A model generated the notes under the pieces. The model did not search any database. It was not told the DNA's origin and saw nothing but the letters and a program-made list of their open reading frames with translations. DNA of 64,000 nucleotides from Hypericum androsaemum (lineage: Eukaryota > Streptophyta > Magnoliopsida > Malpighiales > Hypericaceae). Of this stretch, positions 38,131-49,839 are shown piece after piece. Made by a program: the position numbers and the translations under genes. Every line of letters starts with the position of its first letter. The first letter of the stretch is position 1. The stretch lies in NCBI GenBank assembly GCA_963995505.1, contig OZ023187.1:2735501-2799500 (forward strand), read 5' to 3'.

Positions 38131-40203
38131 TCACTGCTGTATGGGTTTCCAAATAGAAAGTGCATTGGTTATCCTCCCTTTCCAACCCTGCAGCAACCAC
38201 CGGCCGTCTTCATCGACAACGAAGTCCTTCACGTACTCCGTCTTGATCGTCGTTCTCACGAGGTTCAGGATGTCCCGATCCAGCGGAAGCTGACGGAATC
38301 CAGCTCTCAGGTTCCTGGTCTGCCACTGCTTGTATGTCTCTGGCCTCTCGACCCTTTCCGAGCCCTCGCAAGCTATCACATTCAAGATATCCCTCCCGAA
38401 TAGCTCCCTCTCGAATATCATCCTCTGTTCATCCTCGCGAGGCACGCTTGCTTCGAACATATCAAACAAGGAAGAGAAGTGGAAGAGCGCCTCCCGGAAC
38501 CGCGTCAGAAAGAAAGGTGCATTGTAGGTTCCATTGATGACTCCGTGGACAAACATGTCGGGCTTGATCTTGTTGATCAAGTTCAGGACCGTGTCCCGTG
38601 GGCTGTTGGCAGCAATAGTGTCATCGGGGATGTTCTTCAGCCGGTACAGACAGTTAACAACAATCATCTCATCCCTGTCAATGTTCAGATCCTCATACTC
38701 AATGGTCTCCCACTTCTTGGCGATTACATGGTACTCAAATGGGACATTAAACCGCGCACAGTACTTCTTCAACCGTTGGACTGTCTCCTGAACCCTCTCA
38801 GCTGGTCTGAACCCAGGCTGAGGAAGTTCAATTCCAGTGATTCTCAACTTGGGAGGTCCGTTGCTCCTTTCAGAGAGCCGTTGGATGAGGCAAGGCCATT
38901 GAAAACCATACAGGATTCCGAAATCAATGATGTGAATCCGTGTTGCCTTCTCCGCTTGCTTCAGAATTGTCCGGTTAGCGTAGAAGAACGACATTCTCTT
39001 GAAGGGGCAGGCTTTGACATACACCCGGTAAGCCTTCAATATGTCTACCATTTTCGTCTTGTTGCTGACAAGGGGTGAATAGGCAGGTGTTATGGATCCT
39101 GCCACCCGCGCCTCGAGGGCAATTGAAAAATAATGTGCCAATCTTTGATTCACATCACCGGATTCCGAAGAGTGTTGCTTAATCTGCTTCAACAGCTCGT
39201 TTGTGGTCCGCTGATCGCTGCTTGCCAGGGCTTGAGCACATTGAGTTAGGAGAGTCCATAAATCCACCAGGTCTCCTTTGTTCCCTCGTTTCTTCCCTCT
39301 TGAGCTCCTACCACTTGACCCCTTCCTCTGCACACCTCGGCTCGACTCATTCTTAACATTCTCATCCAAAGAGCAAGGTGAAGGTGAAGACCCCTGGTCT
39401 CGCGGACAAAGCAAGATAGCATCGAACATCTCCGTGGGAACCTCAGGATCAGCAAGAGAAAACGCCGAATGCTTGTTGCTCCTCTCTTCTTCAACAGAAT
39501 CATCCTCTTCTCGTCGGTGAATTCTCCCCCCTAGCAGACCCTTTGGAGATTGATCCCTCTCTTCCTCATCCGAAGACACCGGAGAGGAGTTCGCTAGTTG
39601 AGCCAACATAAACGAACCCCCATCCGGAAGGATCATCCCGGCTTCCCCTAAACCTCCCCCAACCATCACCCTTGGGTGCCACATCTCACCACCAACATAA
39701 GGACCCGAAAGGATACTTTCGGGGGAATCAATAAGGTAAGCATTCAAAGCAGATAACCCGAAACCAGCCTGATTGAAACCCGGATCATACATACTAGCAG
39801 AAAGGCTTCTGCTGCTGCTACAAGTACTCTCCACATACGGATTCGAAACACACGAATCCGAAGGCGAGTAGGGATACTTCTGACCAAGCACATCATAAAA
39901 CGGTTTCTCAGCAGCTTGGAGGGCTAGACAGTCCTGTAACATACAGGTCTTGCCCTCCAAATCCTCCTCCATGAGCATGTCACTTATATACTTAAGAACT
40001 GCAATATTCTCCACACTATTATCTGCTTCACGAGAGGGCTGCCCTGGATCATCATCTTCAGGGTGTGGATTGATAAAACCCTTATATGGGTTCCTTTGAT
40101 TAGGCTCAAACCCAGGAAGAACCAAGTTCCTGGATGAAGAACATGGCTTAGGCCCACCCAAGGAGGTGAAACTGTTGGGGAATTCCTGGAAAAGGGTATC
40201 CAT
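38131..40203 (-). CDS. GRAS-family transcriptional regulator, LISCL (SCL9/14/33-like) subfamily
   Basis: A single open frame of 690 codons with no coding introns, as usual for GRAS genes. Residues about 68-110 hold the LISCL N-terminal acidic motif (LKYISDMLMEEDLEGK...AAEKPFYDVLG). A basic stretch SSGRSSRGKKRGNK (296-309) is a likely nuclear signal. The GRAS domain spans about 311-688: first Leu-rich region LWTLLTQCAQALASSD, VHIID core IHIIDFG (423-429), PFYRE-like NAPFFLTRFREALFHF, and the terminal SAW region ending GWKGRITNALSIW. Family members act as transcriptional co-regulators; SCL14 works with TGA factors in detoxification responses. The exact role is not deducible here. The leader may contain an intron (donor near 40370). 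It is clearly diverged from the GRAS gene at 45.5 kb. Confidence 0.92.
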   Translation of the reverse strand: MDTLFQEFPNSFTSLGGPKPCSSSRNLVLPGFEPNQRNPYKGFINPHPEDDDPGQPSREADNSVENIAVLKYISDMLMEEDLEGKTCMLQDCLALQAAEKPFYDVLGQKYPYSPSDSCVSNPYVESTCSSSRSLSASMYDPGFNQAGFGLSALNAYLIDSPESILSGPYVGGEMWHPRVMVGGGLGEAGMILPDGGSFMLAQLANSSPVSSDEEERDQSPKGLLGGRIHRREEDDSVEEERSNKHSAFSLADPEVPTEMFDAILLCPRDQGSSPSPCSLDENVKNESSRGVQRKGSSGRSSRGKKRGNKGDLVDLWTLLTQCAQALASSDQRTTNELLKQIKQHSSESGDVNQRLAHYFSIALEARVAGSITPAYSPLVSNKTKMVDILKAYRVYVKACPFKRMSFFYANRTILKQAEKATRIHIIDFGILYGFQWPCLIQRLSERSNGPPKLRITGIELPQPGFRPAERVQETVQRLKKYCARFNVPFEYHVIAKKWETIEYEDLNIDRDEMIVVNCLYRLKNIPDDTIAANSPRDTVLNLINKIKPDMFVHGVINGTYNAPFFLTRFREALFHFSSLFDMFEASVPREDEQRMIFERELFGRDILNVIACEGSERVERPETYKQWQTRNLRAGFRQLPLDRDILNLVRTTIKTEYVKDFVVDEDGRWLLQGWKGRITNALSIWKPIQQ

Positions 40204-40693
40204 TGTAAATGATGGAAAACCCTTCTCAAAGATTGGATCTTTAACCCAAACAAGTCCCAGAAACCAGGAAAGATTTGTTCTTTAGACACTAAACCAACCA
40301 AAACCCAGGAATTATGAACAGAATTGAGCAAAGGAAAGGACCTAAAGGCAGTGTCTTTGGATAAGAATACCTTAGGAGATACGACGAGGAGGTTCCAAGA
40401 CAAAGGCTCAATCTTTGACTCTTGGGGAGATAGATTATTGGTAACTGGGTTCACACACACACATATTTAAAAGAGCAAGTGTCAGAGAAAAAACTAAAAA
40501 GGCTCAAACTTCAAACCTAAAAAGTGAAGAGGGGAAGGAAGTTTCTGGGAAGGAAGGGAAGATGGTGTAGTTGAAGCACAAGACAAGTTCAGCCGCCACC
40601 CTCATGATAAGGTAATTAAGGTGCAGTTTTAATCGTTGAACCGTAAAATTTCGTATCTTGTTTATTATATATATTTGGGTTAACATATTTTTT
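40204..40693 (-). promoter_or_regulatory. 5' leader and upstream region of the first GRAS gene
   Basis: On the minus strand a plausible donor (CCTAAG followed by GTATTC, near 40371) and a T-rich acceptor nearer the ATG suggest a 5'UTR intron like that of the second GRAS gene. Short CA repeats lie near 40450. The core promoter was not located with confidence. Confidence 0.4.
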
Positions 40694-41986
40694 GGGCAAA
40701 TTACTGTAGTGTCCCTCGGATTTAACTAAATTAATAATTTAGTCTCTCATATTTCAAAAATTATTCTCCCGTCTCCCGTATTTATTTTTATTATACGTTC
40801 GAGTTCCTGGCTAACGTCAACGACTCTTTTTTTCATTCAAATGACAAAAATGCCATTAGAAACAAAAGAATGTTCATCTTCTTCCTCTAGATGGATCCCT
40901 TCTCGTGGCCGGCAAACGTCAAACCGATTCTGACCATAAAATAATAATTCCAGCGAACATCACATCACACCGTCGTACAAGTAAAACCCACCGGTCTTCT
41001 TCCTCTGGATCTGCTTCGTACTTGTAATCGATGACCCAAGTTCTTAGGTGAGCTTGTAATTCGCTCCTCACCGTGAAAACCCAGTTCATTAAACTCCATA
41101 ATCAATTAATTATATAATCAAAATTGGGTTAATTAATGGATGACTTGTACCCTTAAATTACGATTGGGAAGGGGTAAGTAGGGAAAATGAAGATGGCATT
41201 TCCAATCGACGACGGGGATGAAGACCAGAAGGACGACGACGACGGTCTTCGTCATCTCCGGCGAAATTGACCTCGCCGAACATCTTCAACCGCCTCTCCG
41301 ACGACACCCGAGCTCTGACCTTCTCCCTGACCCTGAGAACCCACCCCGACGAGCCTCCTTCGTTGCAATCGAAGATGAAGGTGGACCCGGAGAGCTACCC
41401 GGACAAAACCCAACCTCCAGTTCAACTCCGCCCTAAACCAACATGCATCGCTCTCCTCCAAGTCGCCTGTAGTCGAGGAGGAGTGAAACCACGAACGGCG
41501 GCACTTGGGAAGCGGAGTTGCGTCGGCTGGTGGGTTCGTCGAAGTGGTCGTCAAAGTCGGTTGGTGGGGTCCTCGGAGGGTTCGGCATCGGTGGGTTCAT
41601 GGGTACCGACGTTTCAAGGGTACCGGCGTCGGTTGATGGTTGTGCTGCCGACAGGAGGTGTTGTGCTGGCCAATCGAGAGAAGGGGATGTCGATTTTAGG
41701 AGGAGGAAGGGATGATCTTTTTGCCATTAATTTTTCTGGGTTTTGAGTTGTTAAGTTGCCGCCGGCGAGAAGAACGATCGGGATGAGGAAGGGATGATTT
41801 TTATTTGTATTTTGAGGGTATTTTGGTCATTTCAGTAACAAAAATGAAAAAAAGAGGTGCTGACATCAGCCAGGGATCCGAACGTATAATAAAATCAAAC
41901 ACGAAGGACGTGAGAATAAATTTTGAAACACGAAGGACTAAATCGTTAATTTAGTCAAACTCGAGGAATACTACAGTAATTTGCCC
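40694..41986. mobile_element. MULE with about 165-bp TIRs carrying a GC-rich insert (Pack-MULE candidate)
   Basis: The left end (40694-40857) starts GGGCAAATTACTGTAGT. The right end (41813-41986) is its diverged inverted copy ending ACTACAGTAATTTGCCC. Flanks are ATATTTTTT on the left (40685-40693) and ATATTTTTT on the right (41988-41996, one extra T between), a probable 9-bp target duplication. The interior at 41170-41780 is much more GC-rich than the surroundings. It has overlapping open frames on both strands, including one of 159 codons on the plus strand (41267-41746, SDDTRALTFSLTLRTHPDEP...). That composition suggests captured genic DNA; I do not recognise the source protein. Confidence 0.7.
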
Positions 41987-42319
41987 TATATTTTTTAAGA
42001 AAGGTTGACATTTCTTTTAGTTATAGTGCATATTTTATGGATAGAGGCAACTCGTTGTACCCTCTCGTGAGTAATTGTAAGAACCTAATTATTCGTTTAG
42101 GGCGTGTAGAGATTGTCCATTATATTCGAGAGTGCAACAAGGTGGGAGATAGATTGTCAAACCTTGCTCTCGAGCTCTCTGGGGGTTTTGAGGTGCTAGA
42201 CCACCCTTTCGAGAGTTGTATCCCCCTCTTAGAAGAAGACCTAGATTTCATTTTACCGTGTAACTTGTTTTCTATGAATGAATGAGTGTTGAGCACTTAC
42301 CACTTTCACCAAAAAAAAA
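41987..42319 (+). pseudogene. RNase H fragment, probably the 3' end of a LINE
   Basis: The frame 42037-42285 reads like the C-terminal part of the RNase H-like domain of plant LINEs and related proteins (RLGRVEIVHYIRECNKVGDRLSNLAL). It is followed by a short tail and the A-run TTCACCAAAAAAAAA ending near 42319. No upstream reverse transcriptase is present; it is a 5'-truncated relic or captured fragment. Confidence 0.6.
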
Positions 42320-44971
42320 TTACAGTGCATTGGGTTGGAACCGTTTTTTTAAGTCAAAAATGATAAGTTCACTAATTTTTATTAATCATATGCTAGAGCA
42401 TTAATACGGGTATATAAATTAACCTTTTTTACGATCATCAAAATATACATTTAGGCACATCAAAGGCTGGGTGCGGAACAATACATAATCATGATCAATC
42501 AATAATGCAAATTTAGATAGAACATCAACAACACGATTCTCCTATCTTTAGTTTGACAGTTTGGTTTATTTTTTGCGATTCAACATCAAGATAAGTTTTT
42601 CTATCGAGATGCTCTTTTCCTACCACACTTTTTTCTCCTCTGGGTTTTGGTGTGGTAGAATTTTACCGAACCTAGTAGTCGCAACCCCGTTTTGTACTAT
42701 GGCAGGAGGAATACTGCACTTTGTAAGTTGTATATACTATGGCGGCTTTAATATATCTGCCTTAAAAATGATTCTCCTATCTCCATGTGTGCTGAATATG
42801 AACGTCCCAATCTCGGACAAGAAGCTCATGTGCTTGTTGTATCAAATTGGATAGCGGGTGGTCACGAGTGGTTGGTCGACCAATACAAAGTAGAGCTACA
42901 GAATAGTTCTTATTTACTCTTTAGTACTATTTTTTTTCCAAAATAAGTAACATTTGTTTAATGACACAAAAGTTGTGGTAGGGCTTGTTTTAATTAATTA
43001 AAATTGTTGATAGGAAAGTTCATTTACATGTATTATGGAATCCAATTAGCTGAACTAAGGGAAGTCAATGCAACGTGTCAATGTAATAATTTCACTTTAG
43101 TACTATTCGATAACTTCTTTAACCAATTATAGTTAATTCGAACGGTACAATTTATTTTACTTGAAGAAAGTTGTGTATTAGTCATTATTTTTAAATATAA
43201 CAGACGAAAATCTAAAATCTATAAGAAAAAAGTCATATGTTTCTTATATGCATTTCTTTTAAAATTAAATGTTGAATTTTAGAACCTACAAAGTGATAAA
43301 AACTTATCAGTTCCAAACTGTAGGGGTGAACTGAAACGAAGTTGAAGTATGATGCATTGAAGTGTAATTCTCTTTGTAGGGACATCGTGACGTGAGAAAG
43401 CCAATGAGGAAAATTGTTTACGAGCGGCCATTTTGACTTTAGGACAAAGGTTGAATATTATTTTAATTGTCAATTACTATATATACATTTTCTAATAATT
43501 TTCCATATATAATAAGGACCCCAATAATGGTAGTTTATGAGTGAGATTACCTTAGAATAGTTGGAGTTGTATTTGGTCCGTAATAAGGACCACATACATT
43601 GTAGTTTCATTTTTGGACCTTTTGACCAATCTTATAAGAAATATTCATAGGTCTGATCTCAAGGACGCCAAATAAGGTAAATAATTCCAACAATTTTTTT
43701 CCTTTTTATGATACTACAGAATCAATTATTATAAATGTCGTCTAAATTTTTACAAAATTATCATCGTTCAAAATTTTATTCTAATTAGTCGATTTAATAA
43801 TATTTGATAAATCTGTTATGCAGATTTGAATACTCCAAATTCAGCATAAAAGCACGGTCAATGAAGACCACGAAATACTGTTTGGCATATCCATTTCCAA
43901 ATTTATACACCGCTAGCTCTCATCTGCTCAACTACTTATGAATATGATCCATTTGATATCCGTATATAAACAAAAAAAAAAACTAAAAGATAACCATCTA
44001 CTAACCTGCCATATATATATGTGTATGTCCACTTCTAGAAAACACACGTATTTATCCAATTCAATTGATTTTAGTATATTGGTACAAAGATGGAACATCA
44101 AATTCCTCCCTCTACAAGTCATAAAATAAAATAAATTGAATCAATTTAAGGAAGTTTTGCTAAATTTTAATTAAAATTATTAAGAAAATCGTCCGATTGA
44201 TGATGTTTGACTATGAAAAGAAAGATACTTAGCCTTCATTAATAGTATAAGCTGATACTCAAAGGATGGGTAGCAACATTCGGAGTGAAACAAAGACCAT
44301 TAATTTAGTATATAGGTCGGAGTGTATATTTACGAGTAGTCTCTTACAATGCTATCAAATAGAAAGACCCTTAAAAAAAATAGAAAGAGAGTTTTCTTTT
44401 TATTTATTTTAATCACCGGTTCAAGAGTTGGATATGTCTGCAAACCAAACTCTTTTGACCTTTCGTTTGGTCTAAGAAACTCGTTTGACTTTGACTAATA
44501 AAGATGAGAAAATAAAGGTCATCGGCCTTTTTCTGCTCCTCTCACAGAAAAGTCTTTTTTGCTTCCGAAGACATGAAGTCAGACATCAACAAGTAATTAA
44601 CAATATTCTAATTTCTTGAGACAACAATATTAAACATTGAAAAATCTTAATCTTTTAAATGTTTTATCCGACTAGAATCTCGAATAGTAGGCGAAATGGA
44701 TTGGATGTCACTAGCGATCCATTTAGTCTAAACGACAAGTTTACACCAATCGGTCGGGATTACTTGTTATTTTCTATTTCATTTATTGTCACTCTTTCAG
44801 TCCGAATTCCTACCTCTCCCATGCTGATAGCATGTGATCAGATCACAAGAACATCCTTTTCTTTGCAACGACAGAAGCTACCCTGCATCCCTCTTTATTA
44901 CGAGTCTGTGATGGGCTACTTTTGGTAAAATGAGAGAAAGCAAAACGATGCTTACACAGGAATGCCCCAGA
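42320..44971. other. Intergenic region without recognised genes
   Basis: AT-rich. The minor frames have no recognisable domain. A short insertion with direct repeats lies at 44357-44388 (listed separately). Confidence 0.45.
44357..44388 (+). mobile_element. Ultra-short A-tailed insertion with 11-bp direct repeats
   Basis: AAATAGAAAGA (44357-44367), then CCCTTAAAAA (44368-44377), then AAATAGAAAGA (44378-44388). Same architecture as the other short A-tailed insertions in this window. Confidence 0.45.
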
Positions 44972-45019
44972 GAATTCTGCAGAATCCGCGCTCTTCTAGC
45001 GGGCGATTCTGCAGAATTC
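44972..45019. repeat. Perfect 15-bp inverted repeat, hairpin near the second GRAS gene
   Basis: GAATTCTGCAGAATC (44972-44986) and GATTCTGCAGAATTC (45005-45019) are exact inverted copies. The 18 bases between them can extend the stem (CGCGCT against AGCGGG) around a CTTCT loop. Each arm is itself nearly palindromic around CTGCAG. It lies about 440 bp downstream of the GRAS stop codon. Confidence 0.85.
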
Positions 45020-45457
45020 GGGTCCTTTACTCTCTCTCGAAGTGCGATGAACCTACTGGTTCATGATTGATCTGCAGAAAAGAAAACGAATCACGATGAC
45101 ACCAAGAACAAGTGATCATCATACAAAACAAACCTTGATACACTAAAATGGGCGGAAGCAAGCATTAGATTACTACTAAGGTACCTAGAAACTGATATGA
45201 TACATGGGTTTAGGGGATTTAAGTTTTACATGATCTGCTCAGAATTCCGATTCGACGATAGTCAGAAAGCAGTACAAGTAGGAACTACACTCATAAAACC
45301 AAAAGCTATAGCTAGTAGAGCAGCTAAGTGTAGGCATTTGCTCCAAGTTCGGTGCACTGTGGAGTCAGATCGAATCTGCAGCTGGATTAGAACCCGCTGA
45401 GCTCGTCGGGATTAGGCCTGTTAAGGACGTCTCAACAGGTTGCTGCAGAAGCTCCCC
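45020..45457. other. 3' flank of the second GRAS gene
   Basis: Presumed 3'UTR of the minus-strand gene. A similar sequence follows the broken paralogue near 51500. Confidence 0.5.
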
Positions 45458-47884
45458 CTATGCAGGCACCCAACAAGACGAAGCCATTAGAATTCGACCC
45501 TTCCATCCTTGCAGCATCCAGTCCCCATCTTGATCAATCGTGAAATCCTTATGGTAATACGACTTCAGTTTACCCCTGAACTTATCCAAGAGCTCCGTAT
45601 CCAGTGGGACGGGTTTGAATCCGGCTCGCAAGGTCCTCGCCTGCCATTTCTTGTATGTCTCAGGCCTTTCAACCCTCTCCAGGCCTTCACATGCAATAGC
45701 ATTAATGGCCTCTCGCCCATGGAACTCCGCCTCGACCGTCTCTCTATCTGGGTTGTCACGGGCCAGGGTGCAGTCATACATATCATAAAATGAAGAGAAG
45801 TGAAAAAGTGCCTCCCGGAACCTTGTAACGAAGAAGGGAGAGTTGAAGGATCCATTGCACGCAGCAAGGCAAAATATTCCAGGATTCATCTTCCTGATTA
45901 AGTTAAGGACAGCATCCCTAGGACAGTCTCCTTCTTCCCCTGTCTCGTCGAGTAGGTTCCTGAACCGGCAAAGAGAATTAACAGCAAGGAACTCATCACT
46001 CTTAAGGTTGAGATCTTCAACTCGGATGCTTTCCCAGTTCCGCTCAGCAATAGGATGGTACTCAAACGGAACATTGAACTTCTTGCAATACTTAGCCAAG
46101 CGGCGTCCAGTCTCCTCAATTCTTTCTGTTGGCCTAAAACCTCGTTGAGGCAGCTCTATCCCGGTTATCCGCAGCTTAGGAGGCCCTCCAGGTCTTAAGG
46201 AGAGGAATTCAATGAGAACAGGCCAATGGTATCCAAATGCGATCCCGAAGTCCAAAATGTGGAGAGTTGTCGCCTTTTCGGATGCATGCAAAATCATTTT
46301 GTTTGCATGAAAGATTGCAAGCTTCTTTAATGGAGAGGCAGAAACCATAGTTTGGAAAGCTTTCAGCATATCAGCTGCTGTCAACTTCCTCACAGATAGA
46401 GAGTGAAAAAAGCTTTGTGCACCTGTCGTACTACCAGCCAAGCGTGCCTCCAGACCGATGGCAAAATAATGAGCCAGTCTCTGAGATCCATCACCATGAG
46501 GAGAAGAGTCTTGCCTAATCTGCTTCAGAAGCTCGCTAGCGGTCCTGAAGTCACCGCTAGACATCGCTTGTGCACACAGAACTAGTAGGGTCCTCAAATC
46601 CACTGATTCATTCTTCTTCCCCCGTCTTTTAGCTCGACTCTTTCCACCTTTTGGTCCATTTGTTTGTCCATTCGCTGGCTCGGTCTTTTGGCCTACACCG
46701 GGTCCTGTTGCAGCATGTTCATTGCAACCCAGGCCAGCAAAAAGCAGCACCTTATCAAACATATCAGACAAGTCACCGTCCCTTTCGCTAACATTATCCT
46801 CCACGCCAATGGCCGACTGCTTTCTGCTCCGATCTTCATCCAAGTCCGAATCCTCCCGTCCATGAGTCTTGCTACTCCTTGGACCATTAAGCACGATGCC
46901 GTTATCTAATGTCTCCTTTTTCACCGTACTTTTTGAGTTGTCTTCCTTCCCCGCCGAGGCAAACTTGTAGCTGTCAAGATCAATAACCAGTTGAGTAGGA
47001 CTGGGGAGGAACTTGCTAGCTTCTTCTAACCCCTTGTTGAACAGCATTACAGAATCGCTGTCACTGAACATATTTTGCACCATCTCACTGGCAGATGTAC
47101 CAGAAAGCCCACCAGTAGAGCTATAAAAGTCAGTCGGAGCATTTTCCGATGGCTGCAGATCTAGCTGCCAATCATTATTGCCACTGTCACCATCGGGAAG
47201 ATAGGCTTGCAATGAAGATGGATGCACTCCAACATCATCGGCCGATTTAGGTTCAAAAGCAGGACCGTAAGTGGAGACTGCGTCGGGGCTAATTCCATTG
47301 CTGGTGCTAGAAGTGATGGTTTCTGCAAAATCACTACCACTTCCAGAATTACTGTCCGGGCTATCAAGGTTGCTGAAACCAACATTCGGACTAACCGAAG
47401 GCGGGTATTGCTGGCCAATTGCATCATAAAGTGATTTCTCCGTGGCTTTCAGCGCAATAAGATCATCAAACATGTATGGCTTGTCTTCTATGTCCTCCTC
47501 CGAAAGCATATCGCCTATGAACTTAAAGAGTGGGTCGGAAGAGGAGTCACTGTCAACAGGAGAGGCAGCCTCTCCCTCTGCACTCCAACTCAACCCCAAC
47601 GAGAAGTCAGACGAATCTCCCCCACCCGGACTTGGATCCACGACCGCAGTGTTGGGATCAAAAGGGCCATCGCCGGTGTTCGAGGTGAAAGATTGATCAA
47701 AATGGTTCTGTTCAGGATCAGGAGGATCAAAAGGAAGGTCCATGAAGTTGAGGTCAGGGGAAGGTATGTTGGGTACATATCCGTTTTCGGCATACGGGTA
47801 AAGATCATAATTGGGAAAGTTTCCATCCACATCAATCTCATAACCGTTCTGGTAATCAGTGAATCCCTTGTACTTTGAGTCCAT
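45458..47884 (-). CDS. GRAS-family transcriptional regulator, LISCL (SCL14/33-like) subfamily
   Basis: An 808-codon single-exon coding frame. The N-terminal half is acidic and Ser/Pro/Asn-rich. It contains the conserved LISCL motif at about 117-163 (DPLFKFIGDMLSEEDIEDK...ALKATEKSLYDAIGQQYPPS). A basic patch KSRAKRRGKK (415-424) is a likely nuclear signal. The GRAS domain runs from about 426 to 806: LRTLLVLCAQAMSSGD, VHIID-type LHILDFG (541-547), ELPQRGFRPTERIEETGRRL, NSPFFVTRFREALFHFSSF, and a C-terminal SAW region with GWKGRILMASSCW. It appears intact. A 5'UTR intron lies at 47914-48183. A broken tandem duplicate lies 6 kb upstream (51528-53886, same strand). Confidence 0.94.
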   Translation of the reverse strand: MDSKYKGFTDYQNGYEIDVDGNFPNYDLYPYAENGYVPNIPSPDLNFMDLPFDPPDPEQNHFDQSFTSNTGDGPFDPNTAVVDPSPGGGDSSDFSLGLSWSAEGEAASPVDSDSSSDPLFKFIGDMLSEEDIEDKPYMFDDLIALKATEKSLYDAIGQQYPPSVSPNVGFSNLDSPDSNSGSGSDFAETITSSTSNGISPDAVSTYGPAFEPKSADDVGVHPSSLQAYLPDGDSGNNDWQLDLQPSENAPTDFYSSTGGLSGTSASEMVQNMFSDSDSVMLFNKGLEEASKFLPSPTQLVIDLDSYKFASAGKEDNSKSTVKKETLDNGIVLNGPRSSKTHGREDSDLDEDRSRKQSAIGVEDNVSERDGDLSDMFDKVLLFAGLGCNEHAATGPGVGQKTEPANGQTNGPKGGKSRAKRRGKKNESVDLRTLLVLCAQAMSSGDFRTASELLKQIRQDSSPHGDGSQRLAHYFAIGLEARLAGSTTGAQSFFHSLSVRKLTAADMLKAFQTMVSASPLKKLAIFHANKMILHASEKATTLHILDFGIAFGYHWPVLIEFLSLRPGGPPKLRITGIELPQRGFRPTERIEETGRRLAKYCKKFNVPFEYHPIAERNWESIRVEDLNLKSDEFLAVNSLCRFRNLLDETGEEGDCPRDAVLNLIRKMNPGIFCLAACNGSFNSPFFVTRFREALFHFSSFYDMYDCTLARDNPDRETVEAEFHGREAINAIACEGLERVERPETYKKWQARTLRAGFKPVPLDTELLDKFRGKLKSYYHKDFTIDQDGDWMLQGWKGRILMASSCWVPA

Positions 47885-47913
47885 GATCCTCCTCTATAAA
47901 GTTTCCACCTTTC

Positions 47914-48183
47914 CTATGAAACAAAAGAAAAGTCAACTCCTTGAAGGTTCTAGCTCTAAAATGGAAAGAACCCAGATATAACATAAGCTCAAGACGCTCA
48001 AAGATCAAAACTTTCCAAGCTAAATAGCAATTATAACCTAAACCCATATAGCAAGATAGCAAGATTCAGTCAATACTTAACCAAACAAGGTAAAAAGACA
48101 GTACAAGACTTAAAATTGAACATTCTTAACAAGTTAACAACACCCAACTGGCTAAACCCTGGTAATAAAAACAAGACAAGTAC
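47914..48183 (-). other. 5'UTR intron of the second GRAS gene
   Basis: On the minus strand the donor is AACAG|GTACTTG at 48183 and the acceptor is TTTCATAG|GAAAGG at 47914. The short second leader exon runs to the ATG. Leader introns are common in LISCL genes. The broken duplicate preserves the acceptor-side sequence (near 53900) and the first leader exon (near 55180-55235). Confidence 0.7.
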
Positions 48184-49839
48184 CTGTTAAACTCTTGAAA
48201 CACAGAGGAACAGGGCTGTCTTTAGTTCCTCCTTTCCTTTTGTCTCTCTTCTTTTCTTGAGGTGGGTTCTTCTTAGTTCTTCTTCATGGGACACACACCC
48301 AAGAGGGTTTTTGTTTTTCCTTGAGCAGGTGGCTTTTGTGTGTCTTTGGTTATATAACTAGGGGAGAGAAGACCAGTTAGTTAACCAGAATGGTCTAACA
48401 TGTTTCAAGGCACTACAAGTTGAAAGGAACCTTCCAGGAAACATGAAAGTACACGAAAAATGATAAGTGAGAAGATATTCACAATCTCAAAGAAAAAGAC
48501 AAGGTGAAAAAAGTCCAACTACCTGTGGATAAACACCACTTGTTTTGTTGGGTTCTTTTCCAGTATTAATACTCAAATTTATGTGTGATTTGGTTTTTTT
48601 AATATGTTTTTTCGTACATTGTTGTAGTTATATGCCACGTTAAAATTTGAGCAATAAAATTCGATAGAAAAAAATTACACCGCGGAAATAAATATATGAG
48701 TTCACTCTGGCGTAGACATAATGCCACACTCTATCCCACCATACATCCAACTTTGCCTAGCTTAATCATGGAATTGCTATAGATTGATAAAAGAGCTCGA
48801 TTTTGAGACAATCGGTTGTTAACGACTAACTAGCTTGGGTGGAAACTTTTTGACATAATAAACTTATTTTAAATAGTTAGTATGGATTGACTTACTTGTT
48901 GGAAGAACTTTGACAATTTTTAAAAATTTTATTCAATTCGAATCTAGATTAGTTAACTTATTAAGTATCTGATATAAAAAAATTGTGACACTTTTTAGAT
49001 TTATGACACATGTTTCAGAATTTAGCCTATCTATTTTAAATATTATTAAATTGTTTTTAACTCATGAATCTTGACTAGTAATCCAAGTTCTGCATGGTTG
49101 TTGGTCATGTTACCTTGTTGGCGCACCATGTATTGGGTTTGACTAATAATAATAAACATTTTAAAAAAGGAGACCAACAATAAATAAAAGAGGCATATCT
49201 TCGGTTTGACTAGTCTAAGCTTCTTTTTAATTAGCGAATACCAATTATACTTTGTAGTCAAAATTTATTCATTGTTTTGGAAATACAAATTTGATTCGAT
49301 GTGGACTACAAGGTGCCATAAATTTATGATCTAAATTTAAAACATCTTGCTCAAATAAAAAATTATTTGGTAGTACTAGTAATACAGTATCAGAACAAAT
49401 TAATCATGTGACATGTTGTCTTTATACGACTCGTGTTTCATGTCACTTTGGTGATGTCAAACTCGTACAAACTTTGATATAGTAATTTGTGCTTGAATGA
49501 GCATCGTGAGATTTCCAAATACATCGCAATCTCTTATTTAATCTTATCTATAAGTGCTAGAAAAGTACATTACCACAAATTAGTTTAGCTTGAAAACGAA
49601 GTTTGTTAAATATCAATTCTATAAATCATTTTGTTGTAATATTATCTTTATTTACAAAATTTCAACCAAGAAATATTGTCCAAATAACAAAAGTACAAGT
49701 TCCTTCATCATTCACATCAACTCATGTCGGTAGGCGGGGAATCGGCAATTTGGCACTACAACTTTTGCTTGTGGGACAATCAATCCGAGGGTGTCGAGAC
49801 GTTTGATCTGATATGACGGCTACTGGAAACTGCAATTCC
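48184..49839. other. Upstream region of the second GRAS gene (duplicated segment)
   Basis: Contains leader exon 1 (GGAACAGGGCTGTCTTTAG near 48210) and the promoter, then AT-rich DNA. Short phrases near 49130-49240 and 49765-49800 (GGACAATCAATCCGAGGG) recur at 55940-55990 and 56670-56695 behind the broken duplicate. This shows the segmental duplication extends about 2-3 kb upstream. Confidence 0.5.

Noticed and set aside
41218..41746. Plus-strand frames in the MULE interior as an active gene
   Set aside because: They overlap in different frames, have no recognised domain, and lie between transposon ends. Described only as cargo of a Pack-MULE candidate.
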